64,000 nt of DNA from Rugamonas rubra (lineage in GTDB: Bacteria; Pseudomonadota; Gammaproteobacteria; Burkholderiales; Burkholderiaceae_D): assembly GCF_900114705.1 (NCBI RefSeq), contig NZ_FOTW01000010.1:1-64000 (forward strand), read 5' to 3'. The translations under genes and the position numbers were made by a program. Of the stretch, positions 8,287-15,984 are shown one piece after another. Under the pieces are notes generated by a model. That model was not told the DNA's origin, made no database searches, and worked only from the letters and a program-made list of their open reading frames with translations. Position 1 is the first letter of the stretch. Every line of letters starts with the position of its first letter.

Positions 8287-8580
8287 TCAGTTGGCCGGCA
8301 GCACGGTGCCGTGCAGGTTGAAGACGGCGCGCCACATCTGGTAGGCCTCGCCCTCCGCATCGAGGATGATGCGGTGGTTCACGCTCTGGTTGTATTCGTC
8401 GCGCTTGACGGGATCGGACAGGATCTCGTAGGCCTTGGTGATGCTTTTGAAGCGCACCTCGGCGCCGGGGGCGTCGTTGCGGTCCGGGTGGAAACGCATC
8501 GCCAGCGAGCGGTAGACCTTCTTGATTTCCTCGTCCGAGGCGTTGGGCGCGACACCGAGCACATTGTATAAATTTTCCAT
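8287..8580 (-). CDS. J-domain (DnaJ-class) co-chaperone
   Basis: A 97-residue protein that starts [10 protein letters not shown]. Residues 1-65 are a full J-domain: helix II ends at [12 protein letters not shown], which contains the HPD tripeptide that stimulates Hsp70 ATPase. There is no Gly/Phe-rich or zinc-finger region, so it is a minimal class C J-protein; the last 35 residues ([16 protein letters not shown]) may bind a client. ATG at 8580 is chosen because it fits the normal start of the domain; a frame extending 10 residues upstream lacks J-domain similarity. It heads a minus-strand operon with three unrecognised acidic proteins. Confidence 0.85.
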   Translation of the reverse strand: MENLYNVLGVAPNASDEEIKKVYRSLAMRFHPDRNDAPGAEVRFKSITKAYEILSDPVKRDEYNQSVNHRIILDAEGEAYQMWRAVFNLHGTVLPAN

Positions 8581-8739
8581 ACGGAAACTCCGGGCCGAAT
8601 GCCAAAACAATTAAAGACGAATTATCCTATAGAACGGGGCACAGCGGCGGGCGGCGTCCCGCCGGGGCCGACATGGCGCCACTTAGCTGCGGGAAGGTGG
8701 CAGGAAAGCGGCAGAAAGCCGGCGCAAAGCCGGCCGATG

Positions 8740-8759
8740 GCGCGCCGCGCGGCGCGCCG
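8740..8759. repeat. Perfect GC palindrome in the dnaJ-like/glnS interval
   Basis: GGCGCGCC-GCGC-GGCGCGCC is a 20-base perfect palindrome. The 272-base gap 8611-8882 separates divergent genes and also carries two AAAGCCGG direct repeats just before it. No T-run follows, so it is not an obvious terminator. Promoters for both divergent units must lie in this gap, but no clear -10/-35 pair is visible. Confidence 0.5.
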
Positions 8760-8882
8760 GGGCGGCCCCGGAGCGCGCCCCGGCGTTGCCGCACAGGCAA
8801 GTTTTCCGCCGATCAGGTGCAGGCCCGGGGGGCGATACGGTAAAATGCCCGTCAACCCTACCCCCTACAAAGCAAATCCCTG

Positions 8883-10646
8883 ATGAGCAACGATAAAAAC
8901 AGCCCCGCACCGGCACTCACCTCCAATTTCCTGCGCGCCATCGTTGAGGCCGACCTGGCCGCCGGCACCCACAGCCGCGCCGGCCTGCCGCCGGTGATCA
9001 CCCGCTTCCCGCCCGAGCCGAACGGCTACCTGCACGTCGGCCACGCCAAGTCGATCTGCCTGAACTTCGGCCTGGCGCGCGACTACAACGGCCGCTGCCA
9101 CCTGCGCTTCGACGACACCAACCCGGCCAAGGAAGAGCAGGAATACGTCGACACCATCATCGACAGCGTCAAGTGGCTCGGCTTCAGCTACGACTACCAG
9201 GGTCCGCAGGGCGAGGAGCACCACCTGCACTACGCCAGCGACTACTTCGACCAGCTGTACGCCATGGCCGAGTACCTGATCACGGCCGGCTTCGCCTACG
9301 TCGACAGCCAGAGCGCCGACGACATGGCCGCCAACCGTGGCAACTTCGGCACGCCGGGCAAGAACTCGCCGTTCCGCGACCGTCCGCGCGAGGAGTCGCT
9401 GCAGTTGTTCCGCGACATGAAGGCCGGCAAGTTCGCCGACGGCGAGCACATCCTGCGCGCCAAGACCAGCGCCGACGCCATGGCCTCGCCCAACATGAAC
9501 CTGCGCGACCCGGCCATCTACCGCATCCGCCACGCCCACCACGTGCGCACCGGCGACGCCTGGTGCATCTACCCGATGTACGACTACACCCATCCGATCT
9601 CGGACGCGCTGGAACAGATCACCCACTCGATCTGCACCTTGGAGTTCCAGGACCACCGGCCGTTCTACGACTGGCTGCTGGCCACGCTGGCCGAGGGCGG
9701 CTTCTTCCAACAGCCGGTGCCGCGCCAGTACGAGTTCTCGCGCCTCAACCTGACCTACGTCGTCACCAGCAAGCGCAAGCTGCGCCAGCTGGTCGACGAG
9801 AACATCGTCGACGGCTGGGACGACCCGCGCATGCCGACCATCGTCGGCCTGCGCCGCCGCGGCTACACGCCCGAATCCATCCAATTGTTCTGCGAGCGCA
9901 TCGGCGTGACCAAGTCGGACGGCTGGATCGACATGAGCACGCTGGAGGGCTGCCTGCGCGAGGACCTCGACCCGAAGGCGCCGCGCGCCACCGCCGTGCT
10001 GCGTCCGCTCAAGCTGATCGTCGACAACTTCGGCGAGCACGACAGCGTCGACTGCCAGTCGCCGGTGCACCCGCACTTCCCCGAGCGCGGCATGCGCCAG
10101 TTCCCCTTCACGCGCGAGCTGTGGATCGAGGCCGACGACTTCATGGAAACGCCGAGCAAGGGCTACTTCCGCTACTACCCGCCGATCGGCGACGCGCCGG
10201 GCAGCCGGGTGCGCCTGCGCCACGGCTTCGTCACCGAGTGCACCGGCTACGACAAGGACGCCGACGGCAAGGTCGTGGCGGTGCACGTCACGCACTTCCC
10301 GGACTCCAAGTCGGGCACGCCCGGTTCGGACAACTACAAGGTCAAGGGCAACATCCACTGGGTCTCGGCCGCCACCGCGCTGGAGGCCGAGGTGCGCCTG
10401 TACGACCGCCTGTTCAGCGACCCGCAGCCCGACGCCGGCGGCAAGGACTTCATCGCCGCGCTCAATCCGAACGCCAAGGAGGTGGTCACCGCCTACCTGG
10501 AGCCGGGCATGAGCGCGGCGCTGCCGGACCAGCGCTACCAGTTCGAGCGGCACGGCTACTTCGTCGCCGACCGGGTCGATTCGAGCGCCGGCAAGCCGGT
10601 GTTCAACCGCATCGTCACGCTCAAGGACAGCTGGGTCGCCAAGTAA
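8883..10646 (+). CDS. glnS: Glutaminyl-tRNA synthetase
   Basis: A 587-residue class I aminoacyl-tRNA synthetase that charges tRNA-Gln with glutamine in the cytoplasm. The HIGH-type motif is HVGH (51-54) after PPEPNGYL, and the KMSKS-type loop reads VTSKRK around 294-299. The Rossmann core is followed by the two beta-barrel anticodon-binding domains (about 350-580) seen in GlnRS; the length is close to bacterial GlnRS. Tightly monocistronic, with its own terminator 24 bases past the stop. The ATG at 8883 gives the expected N-terminus. Confidence 0.97.
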   Translation: MSNDKNSPAPALTSNFLRAIVEADLAAGTHSRAGLPPVITRFPPEPNGYLHVGHAKSICLNFGLARDYNGRCHLRFDDTNPAKEEQEYVDTIIDSVKWLGFSYDYQGPQGEEHHLHYASDYFDQLYAMAEYLITAGFAYVDSQSADDMAANRGNFGTPGKNSPFRDRPREESLQLFRDMKAGKFADGEHILRAKTSADAMASPNMNLRDPAIYRIRHAHHVRTGDAWCIYPMYDYTHPISDALEQITHSICTLEFQDHRPFYDWLLATLAEGGFFQQPVPRQYEFSRLNLTYVVTSKRKLRQLVDENIVDGWDDPRMPTIVGLRRRGYTPESIQLFCERIGVTKSDGWIDMSTLEGCLREDLDPKAPRATAVLRPLKLIVDNFGEHDSVDCQSPVHPHFPERGMRQFPFTRELWIEADDFMETPSKGYFRYYPPIGDAPGSRVRLRHGFVTECTGYDKDADGKVVAVHVTHFPDSKSGTPGSDNYKVKGNIHWVSAATALEAEVRLYDRLFSDPQPDAGGKDFIAALNPNAKEVVTAYLEPGMSAALPDQRYQFERHGYFVADRVDSSAGKPVFNRIVTLKDSWVAK

Positions 10647-10669
10647 TCAAGGCCCGGCCCGACGCCAGA

Positions 10670-10694
10670 AACCGCCCTCCGGGGCGGTTTTTTT
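10670..10694 (+). terminator. Rho-independent terminator of glnS
   Basis: AACCGCCC-TCCG-GGGCGGTT forms an 8-bp stem with a tetraloop, followed by a T-run. It is placed directly after glnS. Confidence 0.9.
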
Positions 10695-10862
10695 ATGGCC
10701 GCGCGCCGCGCCGGGCCAGGGTGACTATCCTGTCAGAAGTGACATTTTGACAAAAAGTTGCTTGACGGGAGTAAGCAGTCGTTTATATATTTGAGCAATA
10801 TTGTCCAATCCACCCCGCCAGCGGGACTTCCAGCACAAGGAGCAGCCTCGAGCCACCGCATC

Positions 10863-12713
10863 ATGCCTGCCTTCCTCGCGCACAAATTCGTACTCTCCCC
10901 AAAAAAACCGGTCTGGTGGAGCGGCGTGCTGCTGTCGCTGGGGGTGGGCGCGCTGCTGTACTTCGTCACCGCCGGCTCGATCGAGCACGACGCCGGCCAG
11001 CGCTTCAAGCACCAGGCGCGCAACACCCAGTACGCCATCGCCTCGCGCATCAAGGCCTACACCGACGTGCTGCGCGGCGCCGCCAGCTTCGTCCAGGCCA
11101 GCGAGCAGATCAACCGGGGCAAGTTCCACCACTACGTCGCCGGCCTCGACCTGCAGCAGCACTTCCCGGCGATCGACAACATCAACTACGCGCAATACCT
11201 GACCGAGGCGCAGCGCGCCGACTTCGAGCGGGCCATGGCCGACCCGGCCGAGCTGGCGCGCGACGGCTACCCGCCGCTGCGCATCAGCCCGCCGGGCCGG
11301 CGCGCCGACTACTCCGTCATCACCATGCTCGAGCCGGTGCAGCCCTTCGCCGAGAAGTTCGGCGTCGACATCGCCGCCAAGGAGCACGTCGCCAGCGTGC
11401 TGGCGCAGGCGCGCGACAACAACACCCTGAGCACCTCGGGCCAGCCGATCGACATCCTCAGCAAGCCGCGCCAGTCCGGCTTGGCGATGCGCCTGCCGGT
11501 CTACCGCAACGACCTGCCGCTGCACAGCGTGGCGCAGCGCCGCGCCGCCTACCTGGGCACGGTGGGCATCGGCTTCAGCGTGCACCGCCTGGTGCAGGGC
11601 GCGCTCGAGGAGATGCCGGTGCGCGCCGTGCGCCTGTCGCTGTACGACGGCGGCAAAAGCTCGGAGCCGGTGCTGCGCCAGACCGCGCCGGGCGACCTGC
11701 TGCTGTTCGACAGCCAGCCGCCGGGCGCGCACCAGCTGGCCGACGGCAAGCTGTTCTCCATCGTGCTGCCGCTCGACTTCAACGGGCGCGCCTGGAAGGC
11801 CCGCTTCAGCGCCCCCAAGTCCGACTGGTACACCAGCTTCGACGCCTACCTGCCCTGGCTGGCCCTGCTCACCGGCTTCGCCGGCACGCTGCTGATCTAC
11901 GCCCTGTTCCACACCCTGTCGTCGTCGCGCCTGCGCGCCATCAAGATGGCCAAGGCGATGACCCAGGAGCTGCGCGACAGCCAAGCCAAGCTGCAGATGT
12001 CGCACCACAAGCTGCGCCGCCTGGCCGCCCACGCCGAGCAGATCAAGGAGCAGGAGCGCAAGCGCATCGCCCGCGAGATCCACGACGACCTGGGCCAGAA
12101 CCTGCTGGTGCTGCGCATCGAGGCCGACATGCTGGCCTCGCGCACGCGCGGGCACCACCCGCGCCTGCACGCCCGCGCCCGCCTGACGCTGAGCCAGATC
12201 GACACCACCATCAAGAGCGTGCGCCACATCATCAACGACCTGCGCCCGACCGTGCTCGACCTGGGCCTGGCCGCCGCCGTCGAGTGGCAGATCGCCCAGT
12301 TCCGCCAGCGCTCCGGCATGGTCTGCGAGCTCATCGGCCACCAGCACGAGATCGCCATCAACGACCACTGCGCCACCGCCTTCTTCCGCGTGCTGCAGGA
12401 GTCGCTCAGCAACATCCTGCAGCACGCCAAGGCCAGCCTGGTGCGGGTCGAGCTGCGCCAGCAGCACGGCATGCTCAGCATGACCATCAGCGACAACGGC
12501 GTCGGCATCCGCGCCAACAGCCGCAACAAGATCGGCTCGTTCGGCCTGGTCGGCATCGAGGAGCGCATCAGCATCCTCGGCGGCGAGTGCGCCATCAGCG
12601 GCGGCGCCAACGCCGGCACCACGGTGACGGTGTCGGTGCCGATCGAACAGCAGGCCGCGGCGCCGTACCAGGCCGGCGCGGCCAGCCCGCTGGCCGCCGA
12701 CGCGGTGGTCTGA
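10863..12713 (+). CDS. CHASE-domain sensor histidine kinase (NarL-partner type)
   Basis: A 616-residue inner-membrane kinase from ATG 10863. The first membrane helix is at residues 18-37 and the second near 320-345, flanking a periplasmic CHASE domain (signature around RIKAYTDVLRG and the proline-rich TMLEPV segment). A HisKA_3 dimerisation motif follows (ERKRIAREIHDDLGQNLL, phospho-acceptor His407), then a HATPase_c domain with DNGVGI and a G2 box. HisKA_3 kinases normally partner LuxR/NarL-type response regulators. None is encoded nearby, so the kinase is an orphan. An upstream in-frame TTG (10758) would add a non-conserved extension. The signal is unknown; CHASE domains sense small extracellular molecules. 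Confidence 0.88.
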   Translation: MPAFLAHKFVLSPKKPVWWSGVLLSLGVGALLYFVTAGSIEHDAGQRFKHQARNTQYAIASRIKAYTDVLRGAASFVQASEQINRGKFHHYVAGLDLQQHFPAIDNINYAQYLTEAQRADFERAMADPAELARDGYPPLRISPPGRRADYSVITMLEPVQPFAEKFGVDIAAKEHVASVLAQARDNNTLSTSGQPIDILSKPRQSGLAMRLPVYRNDLPLHSVAQRRAAYLGTVGIGFSVHRLVQGALEEMPVRAVRLSLYDGGKSSEPVLRQTAPGDLLLFDSQPPGAHQLADGKLFSIVLPLDFNGRAWKARFSAPKSDWYTSFDAYLPWLALLTGFAGTLLIYALFHTLSSSRLRAIKMAKAMTQELRDSQAKLQMSHHKLRRLAAHAEQIKEQERKRIAREIHDDLGQNLLVLRIEADMLASRTRGHHPRLHARARLTLSQIDTTIKSVRHIINDLRPTVLDLGLAAAVEWQIAQFRQRSGMVCELIGHQHEIAINDHCATAFFRVLQESLSNILQHAKASLVRVELRQQHGMLSMTISDNGVGIRANSRNKIGSFGLVGIEERISILGGECAISGGANAGTTVTVSVPIEQQAAAPYQAGAASPLAADAVV

Positions 12714-12858
12714 GCGCGGCCGCCGCCCGGGGCGAATTCCGAGGGCGCTAGGAATTTCCCGACAAACATTGATAAATATCAATATGGATGAGATGACAAG
12801 GGACAAGAATCAGCATGCATGCTTTTCATCAACCCGTCTCACTGAAAGGGAACACCTC

Positions 12859-13518
12859 ATGGACTCGACCGCATTCGACGCAATTACCCAATTGGATCTG
12901 GAACCCATCAAAGTCAAGCTGATGCACCGGGAATCCGGCGAGGGCTGGACCCTCGAGCACGCCAACGCGATCGAGTTCGAGTACCGCCGCTTCCTGATCC
13001 TGATGAAAAAGTTCCCCCACGAGCAGACCGCGCCGCTGGTCGACGTCGACACCTTCTGGCACTACCACATCCTCGACACGATGAAGTACGCCGCCGACTG
13101 CGACGCCATCTTCGGCCACTTCCTGCACCACTTCCCCTACATCGGCCTGCGCGGCGAGGACGACGAGCAGGCCCACCTGCGCGTCGGCCAGCGCATGAAG
13201 GAGTTGTACGAACAAACCTTCGGCGAGGATTATGTGCGCGCCGAGGCCGCCTATTCCGGCGTGGCCAACCAGGCGGCCTACTCCGGCGCCGCCGCCAAGA
13301 CCGCCTATTCCGGCGCCGCCGCCGCGCAGACCGCCTACTCCGGCGCCGCCGCCAAGACCGCCTACTCGGGCGCCGCCGCCGCGCAAACGGCCTACTCCGG
13401 CGCCGCCGGCCAGACCGCCTACTCCGGTGCCAGCGCCGCCCAGGCCAGCGAGGCCATCGAGAACGCCCGCCTGGCCAGCTTCTACAGCGAGCGGCCGCGC
13501 CTGAAACCGGCCGCCTGA
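12859..13518 (+). CDS. GRDP-like His-rich domain protein with C-terminal AYSG repeats (copy 1)
   Basis: A 219-residue protein. Residues 1-125 form a compact domain with a striking histidine cluster, FWHYHILDTMKYAADC followed by HFLHHFPYIGLRG, resembling the W-H-x-H...D...HH pattern of the GRDP-like family (function unsettled, possible metal or nucleic-acid binding). From residue 131 come seven tandem units beginning AYSG(A/V) with 4-6 residue Ala/Gln/Thr spacers. The protein ends YSERPRLKPAA. The start at 12859 is chosen for its ribosome-binding site (GAAAGGGAA) and because it matches the N-terminus of the paralogue at 13869; an upstream in-frame ATG is rejected. No signal peptide. The domain is about 75% identical by eye to copy 2. 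Confidence 0.8.
   Translation: MDSTAFDAITQLDLEPIKVKLMHRESGEGWTLEHANAIEFEYRRFLILMKKFPHEQTAPLVDVDTFWHYHILDTMKYAADCDAIFGHFLHHFPYIGLRGEDDEQAHLRVGQRMKELYEQTFGEDYVRAEAAYSGVANQAAYSGAAAKTAYSGAAAAQTAYSGAAAKTAYSGAAAAQTAYSGAAGQTAYSGASAAQASEAIENARLASFYSERPRLKPAA
13249..13446 (+). repeat. Tandem AYSG-coding repeat array, copy 1
   Basis: Seven imperfect in-frame units of 27-30 bases, each starting GCC-TA(T/C)-TC(C/G)-GGC. The middle units are nearly identical in pairs (AAAKT / AAAAQT spacers alternate), a pattern expected from slippage or unequal recombination. Units keep the reading frame, so copy-number change would alter repeat number without destroying the protein. Confidence 0.8.
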
Positions 13519-13546
13519 GCGCCTAAGTAGCATTTGAGCAATCCAG

Positions 13547-13572
13547 CCCCGCCGCCCGCCGGCGGGGTTGTT
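13547..13572 (+). terminator. Probable terminator after AYSG gene 1
   Basis: A stem CCCCGCC / GGCGGGG with a seven-base loop is followed by TTGTT, a weak T-run. It is placed 30 bases past the stop and separates the two paralogues into distinct transcripts. Confidence 0.55.
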
Positions 13573-13691
13573 CGTCCCTCCCGCCGTCCGCCACTGTGTC
13601 GCCGTTCAGACACTATCGAAACGCAAGCAATTATCTGCCGTTCTGCCAGCCAGACCCTGTGCGATCCGCCTTCACTTTTTGAAGTTTGTGG

Positions 13692-13719
13692 TTGAAATTG
13701 GCGTTTTCCTGCCTATACT
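13692..13719 (+). promoter_or_regulatory. Predicted sigma70-type promoter for AYSG gene 2
   Basis: TTGAAA (13692-13697), a 16-base spacer and TATACT (13714-13719) in the 350-base gap between the two paralogues (13519-13868). The remainder of that gap, up to the start at 13869, would be an untranslated leader of about 140 bases in which I see no ORF with a good ribosome-binding site. A short leader-proximal direct repeat (AAGTTGACAC / AAGTCAACG) may be regulatory. Confidence 0.55.
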
Positions 13720-13868
13720 GGGAAAGTTGACACAAGGCAAGTCAACGACGAGGCCAGGCCGGCCGAGCCAACGCAGCGCCCTCCGGTGCCGAATCCACGC
13801 ACCGTCCGGCAGCACGATTCCGCCACACCACCGCAGCGCATCCATATTTCCAAAAAGGGTATACGTCC

Positions 13869-14558
13869 ATGATTTCCAATGACAGCTTCACAGCGATCGC
13901 CGCTCTCGACCTGGAACCGATCAAGGTCAAACTGATGCACGCCGAGTCGGGCGAGGGCTGGTCGCTCGACCAGGTCAACGCCGTCGAGTTCGAGTACCGC
14001 CGCTTCTTGTACCTGATGAAAATGTTCCCGCAGGAACAGACGGCGCCGCTGTTCGACGTCGACATCTTCTGGCACTACCACATCCTCGACACGATGAAAT
14101 ACGCCGCCGACTGCCAGGCCGTGTTCGGCTACTTCCTGCACCACTTCCCCTACCTCGGCCTGCGCGGCGAGGACGACGAGGCGGCCCACCACCGGGTCGG
14201 CGAGCGCATGCGCGAACTGTACGAGGCGACCTTCGGCGACAGCTATCTGCGTCCCGCCGCGGCGGCCTACTCGGGCGTGCCGCCGCAGCAGGCCAAGGCC
14301 AGCGCCTATTCCGGCGTGCCGGCCGTGGCGTACTCGGGCGTGCCGCCGCAGCAGGCCAAGGGCAGCGCCTATTCCGGCGTGCCAACGGTGGCGTATTCGG
14401 GCGTGCCGACGCAGAAGATGGCATACTCTGGAGTACCGACGCAGAACATGTCGGCCTACTCCGGCGTGCCGCCGCAGCAAGCGGTGGCCTACTCCGGCGT
14501 GCCGGGCGCGTCGACCACGGAGAATTTGTATTCGACCCGGCCGCGACTGAGCGCCTAG
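13869..14558 (+). CDS. GRDP-like His-rich domain protein with C-terminal AYSG repeats (copy 2)
   Basis: A 229-residue paralogue of the previous gene. The N-terminal domain (1-130) keeps every histidine of the WHYHILDT and FLHHFPY motifs. From residue 133 there are eight units of the form AYSGVP with varied spacers (PQQAKAS, AV, TQKM, TQNMS), so the repeat core is conserved while spacers differ from the Ala-rich copy 1. It ends LYSTRPRLSA, again with the Y-S-x-R-P-R-L tail. No signal peptide. The spaced Tyr-Ser-Gly cores and conserved tail suggest substrates of a modifying or processing enzyme, or a multivalent binding tail. It has its own promoter and a small partner gene downstream. Confidence 0.8.
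   Translation: MISNDSFTAIAALDLEPIKVKLMHAESGEGWSLDQVNAVEFEYRRFLYLMKMFPQEQTAPLFDVDIFWHYHILDTMKYAADCQAVFGYFLHHFPYLGLRGEDDEAAHHRVGERMRELYEATFGDSYLRPAAAAYSGVPPQQAKASAYSGVPAVAYSGVPPQQAKGSAYSGVPTVAYSGVPTQKMAYSGVPTQNMSAYSGVPPQQAVAYSGVPGASTTENLYSTRPRLSA
14265..14510 (+). repeat. Tandem AYSGVP-coding repeat array, copy 2
   Basis: Eight in-frame units with the core GC(C/G)-TA(T/C)-TC(C/G/T)-GG(C/A)-GT(G/A)-CC(G/A). Codon choice varies among units (one uses tcTGGAGTACC), which indicates older divergence and selection on the protein core rather than very recent slippage. Confidence 0.75.
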
Positions 14559-14631
14559 CCGTTTCAGCCAGTGCCGCCGCCTTCGCCTCGAGCGGCGGCG
14601 GCACGCCCGGCCCTTATTTCAGGAGCGCATC

Positions 14632-14838
14632 ATGAGCATCAGCGCCATACCCTCCAGCGGCAGCGCCGTCAGCAGCGCCAGCGTGGTGCAAACCGCGCCC
14701 CCGCCGGCGGCCGAAGCCCCCAAGCAGCTCGACAAGCCGGCCGAACGTGTTGCACCGCCACCAGCACCGGCCGCCACCACGCCATCGGTCAACACCAGCG
14801 GACAGAAGATCGGCACCACCATCAGCACCTCGGCCTGA
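14632..14838 (+). CDS. Small Ala/Pro/Ser-rich protein of unknown function
   Basis: A 68-residue protein with a good ribosome-binding site (CAGGAGCGCATC before ATG). It is rich in Ser at both ends (MSISAIPSSGSAVSSAS; GTTISTSA) and Pro/Ala in the middle, has no hydrophobic segment, and is predicted disordered. No family recognised. It begins 74 bases after AYSG gene 2 on the same strand without an obvious terminator between, so it may be co-expressed. Low-complexity composition makes homology hard to judge, but the ribosome-binding site and position support a real gene. Confidence 0.55.
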   Translation: MSISAIPSSGSAVSSASVVQTAPPPAAEAPKQLDKPAERVAPPPAPAATTPSVNTSGQKIGTTISTSA

Positions 14839-14887
14839 GCGGCCTGGCCGGCAGGCCGCGCGCTTGCCGCAGGTGGCAAACAACAGA

Positions 14888-14917
14888 CGAAAAAAAAGCG
14901 CGAGCCATAGCTCGCGC
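14888..14917 (-). terminator. Rho-independent terminator of the small HTH gene
   Basis: Minus-strand stem GCGCGAGC-loop-GCTCGCGC (14898-14917, tetraloop) followed by a T-run (A-run 14888-14897). It lies about 50 bases beyond the stop of the gene at 14965. Confidence 0.85.
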
Positions 14918-14964
14918 CCGTCCGGCCTTGCGGCCGCCGCGGCCGCTATGGCCGCGCGACGACT

Positions 14965-15204
14965 TTATGCCGCCATCAGCTCGCGCAGTTCGCGGATGCT
15001 GAAGTCGCTGATCTCGTGCATGCGGATCAGGATGGTCGCGCCGATCGGCAGCGTGTTGTGGCGGATCTTGCTGATCACCGGTGGTGCGACTTCCAGCGCG
15101 CGCGACAGGGCCGCGTCGTTTTTCAGTTGCAGTTTTTCGATGATGGCATCCAAAACGCGATTTGGATTGTAGGTGGGCGACGCCGTGATTTCTTTGATAG
15201 ACAT
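14965..15204 (-). CDS. Small XRE-like helix-turn-helix protein
   Basis: A 79-residue, all-helical protein. Residues 25-50 (LKNDAALSRALEVAPPVISK) read as a helix-turn-helix of the lambda-repressor/XRE type, and the C-terminal 25 residues (MHEISDFSIRELRELMAA) form a probable dimerisation helix. Nearly the whole protein is the DNA-binding unit, with no effector domain. It is monocistronic with a strong terminator and an AT-rich upstream region of about 200 bases (15205-15412) that includes runs of A/T and would suit a regulated promoter. Target genes are not deducible. Confidence 0.75.
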   Translation of the reverse strand: MSIKEITASPTYNPNRVLDAIIEKLQLKNDAALSRALEVAPPVISKIRHNTLPIGATILIRMHEISDFSIRELRELMAA

Positions 15205-15452
15205 AATGGTTTCAATCCGTTCTTTGGCCGCCTTTGGATAAAAGCGACACTAAAATAAAAAAATTTTTAGCTGAAATGCCAAGGCAGCACTGTTAAACGC
15301 AGTTGTTTATGCCGGTTTCGAGCGCACAATGCACATAATACACCTTTCTGTTAACGTTCGGCTAACGCAGGTGATATTTTTGTGATTTTTTGATAGATTT
15401 TGCAGCTATTTCTTATGCTAGGAAGATTTCAGTAGCGAAATGGCAATGAAAA

Positions 15453-15698
15453 TCAACGGGATCGGCTGACGCCGGCGGCGAGGAAGCACCATTCGACGGC
15501 CAACAAGGTGGCCAGTTGCGCGATGCTGCTGGGGAGGAAAAGACACTGGTTGCCGGAATTGGTATTGAGCGAGGAGTAGCCATACCACCCCAGTTGCTGT
15601 CGGATTTCCGCCGGGGTGGGCGGTGGACGGCGGTCGAACTCGCGCAGATGCATATACGCCCGAACCTGTTCTTTGGTTGGATGCAGGATGGTAGGCAT
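15453..15698 (-). CDS. Small hypothetical protein
   Basis: An 81-residue protein starting MPTILHPTKEQVRAYMHLRE. ATG 15698 is chosen because AAGGAG lies seven bases upstream on the minus strand; a GTG two codons earlier is less well placed. The first 45 residues look folded (EIRQQLGWYGYS). The C-terminal half is more hydrophobic (IAQLATLLAVEWCFLAAGV) and could be a membrane-associated helix. Family unknown. Base composition here is lower in GC than in neighbours, suggesting recent acquisition or weak constraint. Confidence 0.5.
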   Translation of the reverse strand: MPTILHPTKEQVRAYMHLREFDRRPPPTPAEIRQQLGWYGYSSLNTNSGNQCLFLPSSIAQLATLLAVEWCFLAAGVSRSR

Positions 15699-15984
15699 GC
15701 GCACTCCTTGAAGAAGTCGCCAATCACACGCCGTGGCGACACGGGAAAGACAAACTAATTAACGGCAGGCAAACCCAATTCTGCAGCGCCAACCTCGATT
15801 TTGCTCACAATATCGTCAAGCGACAAACCCGGGCTTGATGCACATCAAGCCGTCATGGTCGGCCGCCATCTGGAGCCAGTCTGCGCCGCGAAGCTTACAG
15901 CGGGCTTTCAGCGTTGCCCGAAAAACAGGCATGTTGCTTTTTTGGCGTCGGCAGCTCACGCCCCTGCTATTTCCTTGCCAGTTG
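15699..15984. other. Gene-poor lower-GC interval
   Basis: Nothing convincing is encoded in this 286-base gap. Short frames exist on both strands, but none has a ribosome-binding site with a plausible protein. The palindrome-like GCTTGATGCACATCAAGC at 15832-15849 is the only notable element and could be an operator. The interval separates two minus-strand genes and probably holds the promoter of the small gene ending at 15453. Confidence 0.5.

Noticed and set aside
10758..10862. TTG start extending the CHASE kinase upstream
   Set aside because: The extension has no conserved content and the CHASE domain fits the ATG at 10863.
12769..12858. ATG upstream of AYSG gene 1
   Set aside because: The added 30 residues have no match in the paralogue, whose N-terminus aligns with the start at 12859.
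13249..14510. Repeat array considered as CRISPR or minisatellite
   Set aside because: Repeats are in-frame protein units with irregular spacers and no leader or cas genes. They encode conserved AYSG cores.
15755..15829. Short minus-strand frame ending VSKIEVGAAELGLPAVN
   Set aside because: Only about 23 codons with a possible TTG start, no ribosome-binding site and no family.
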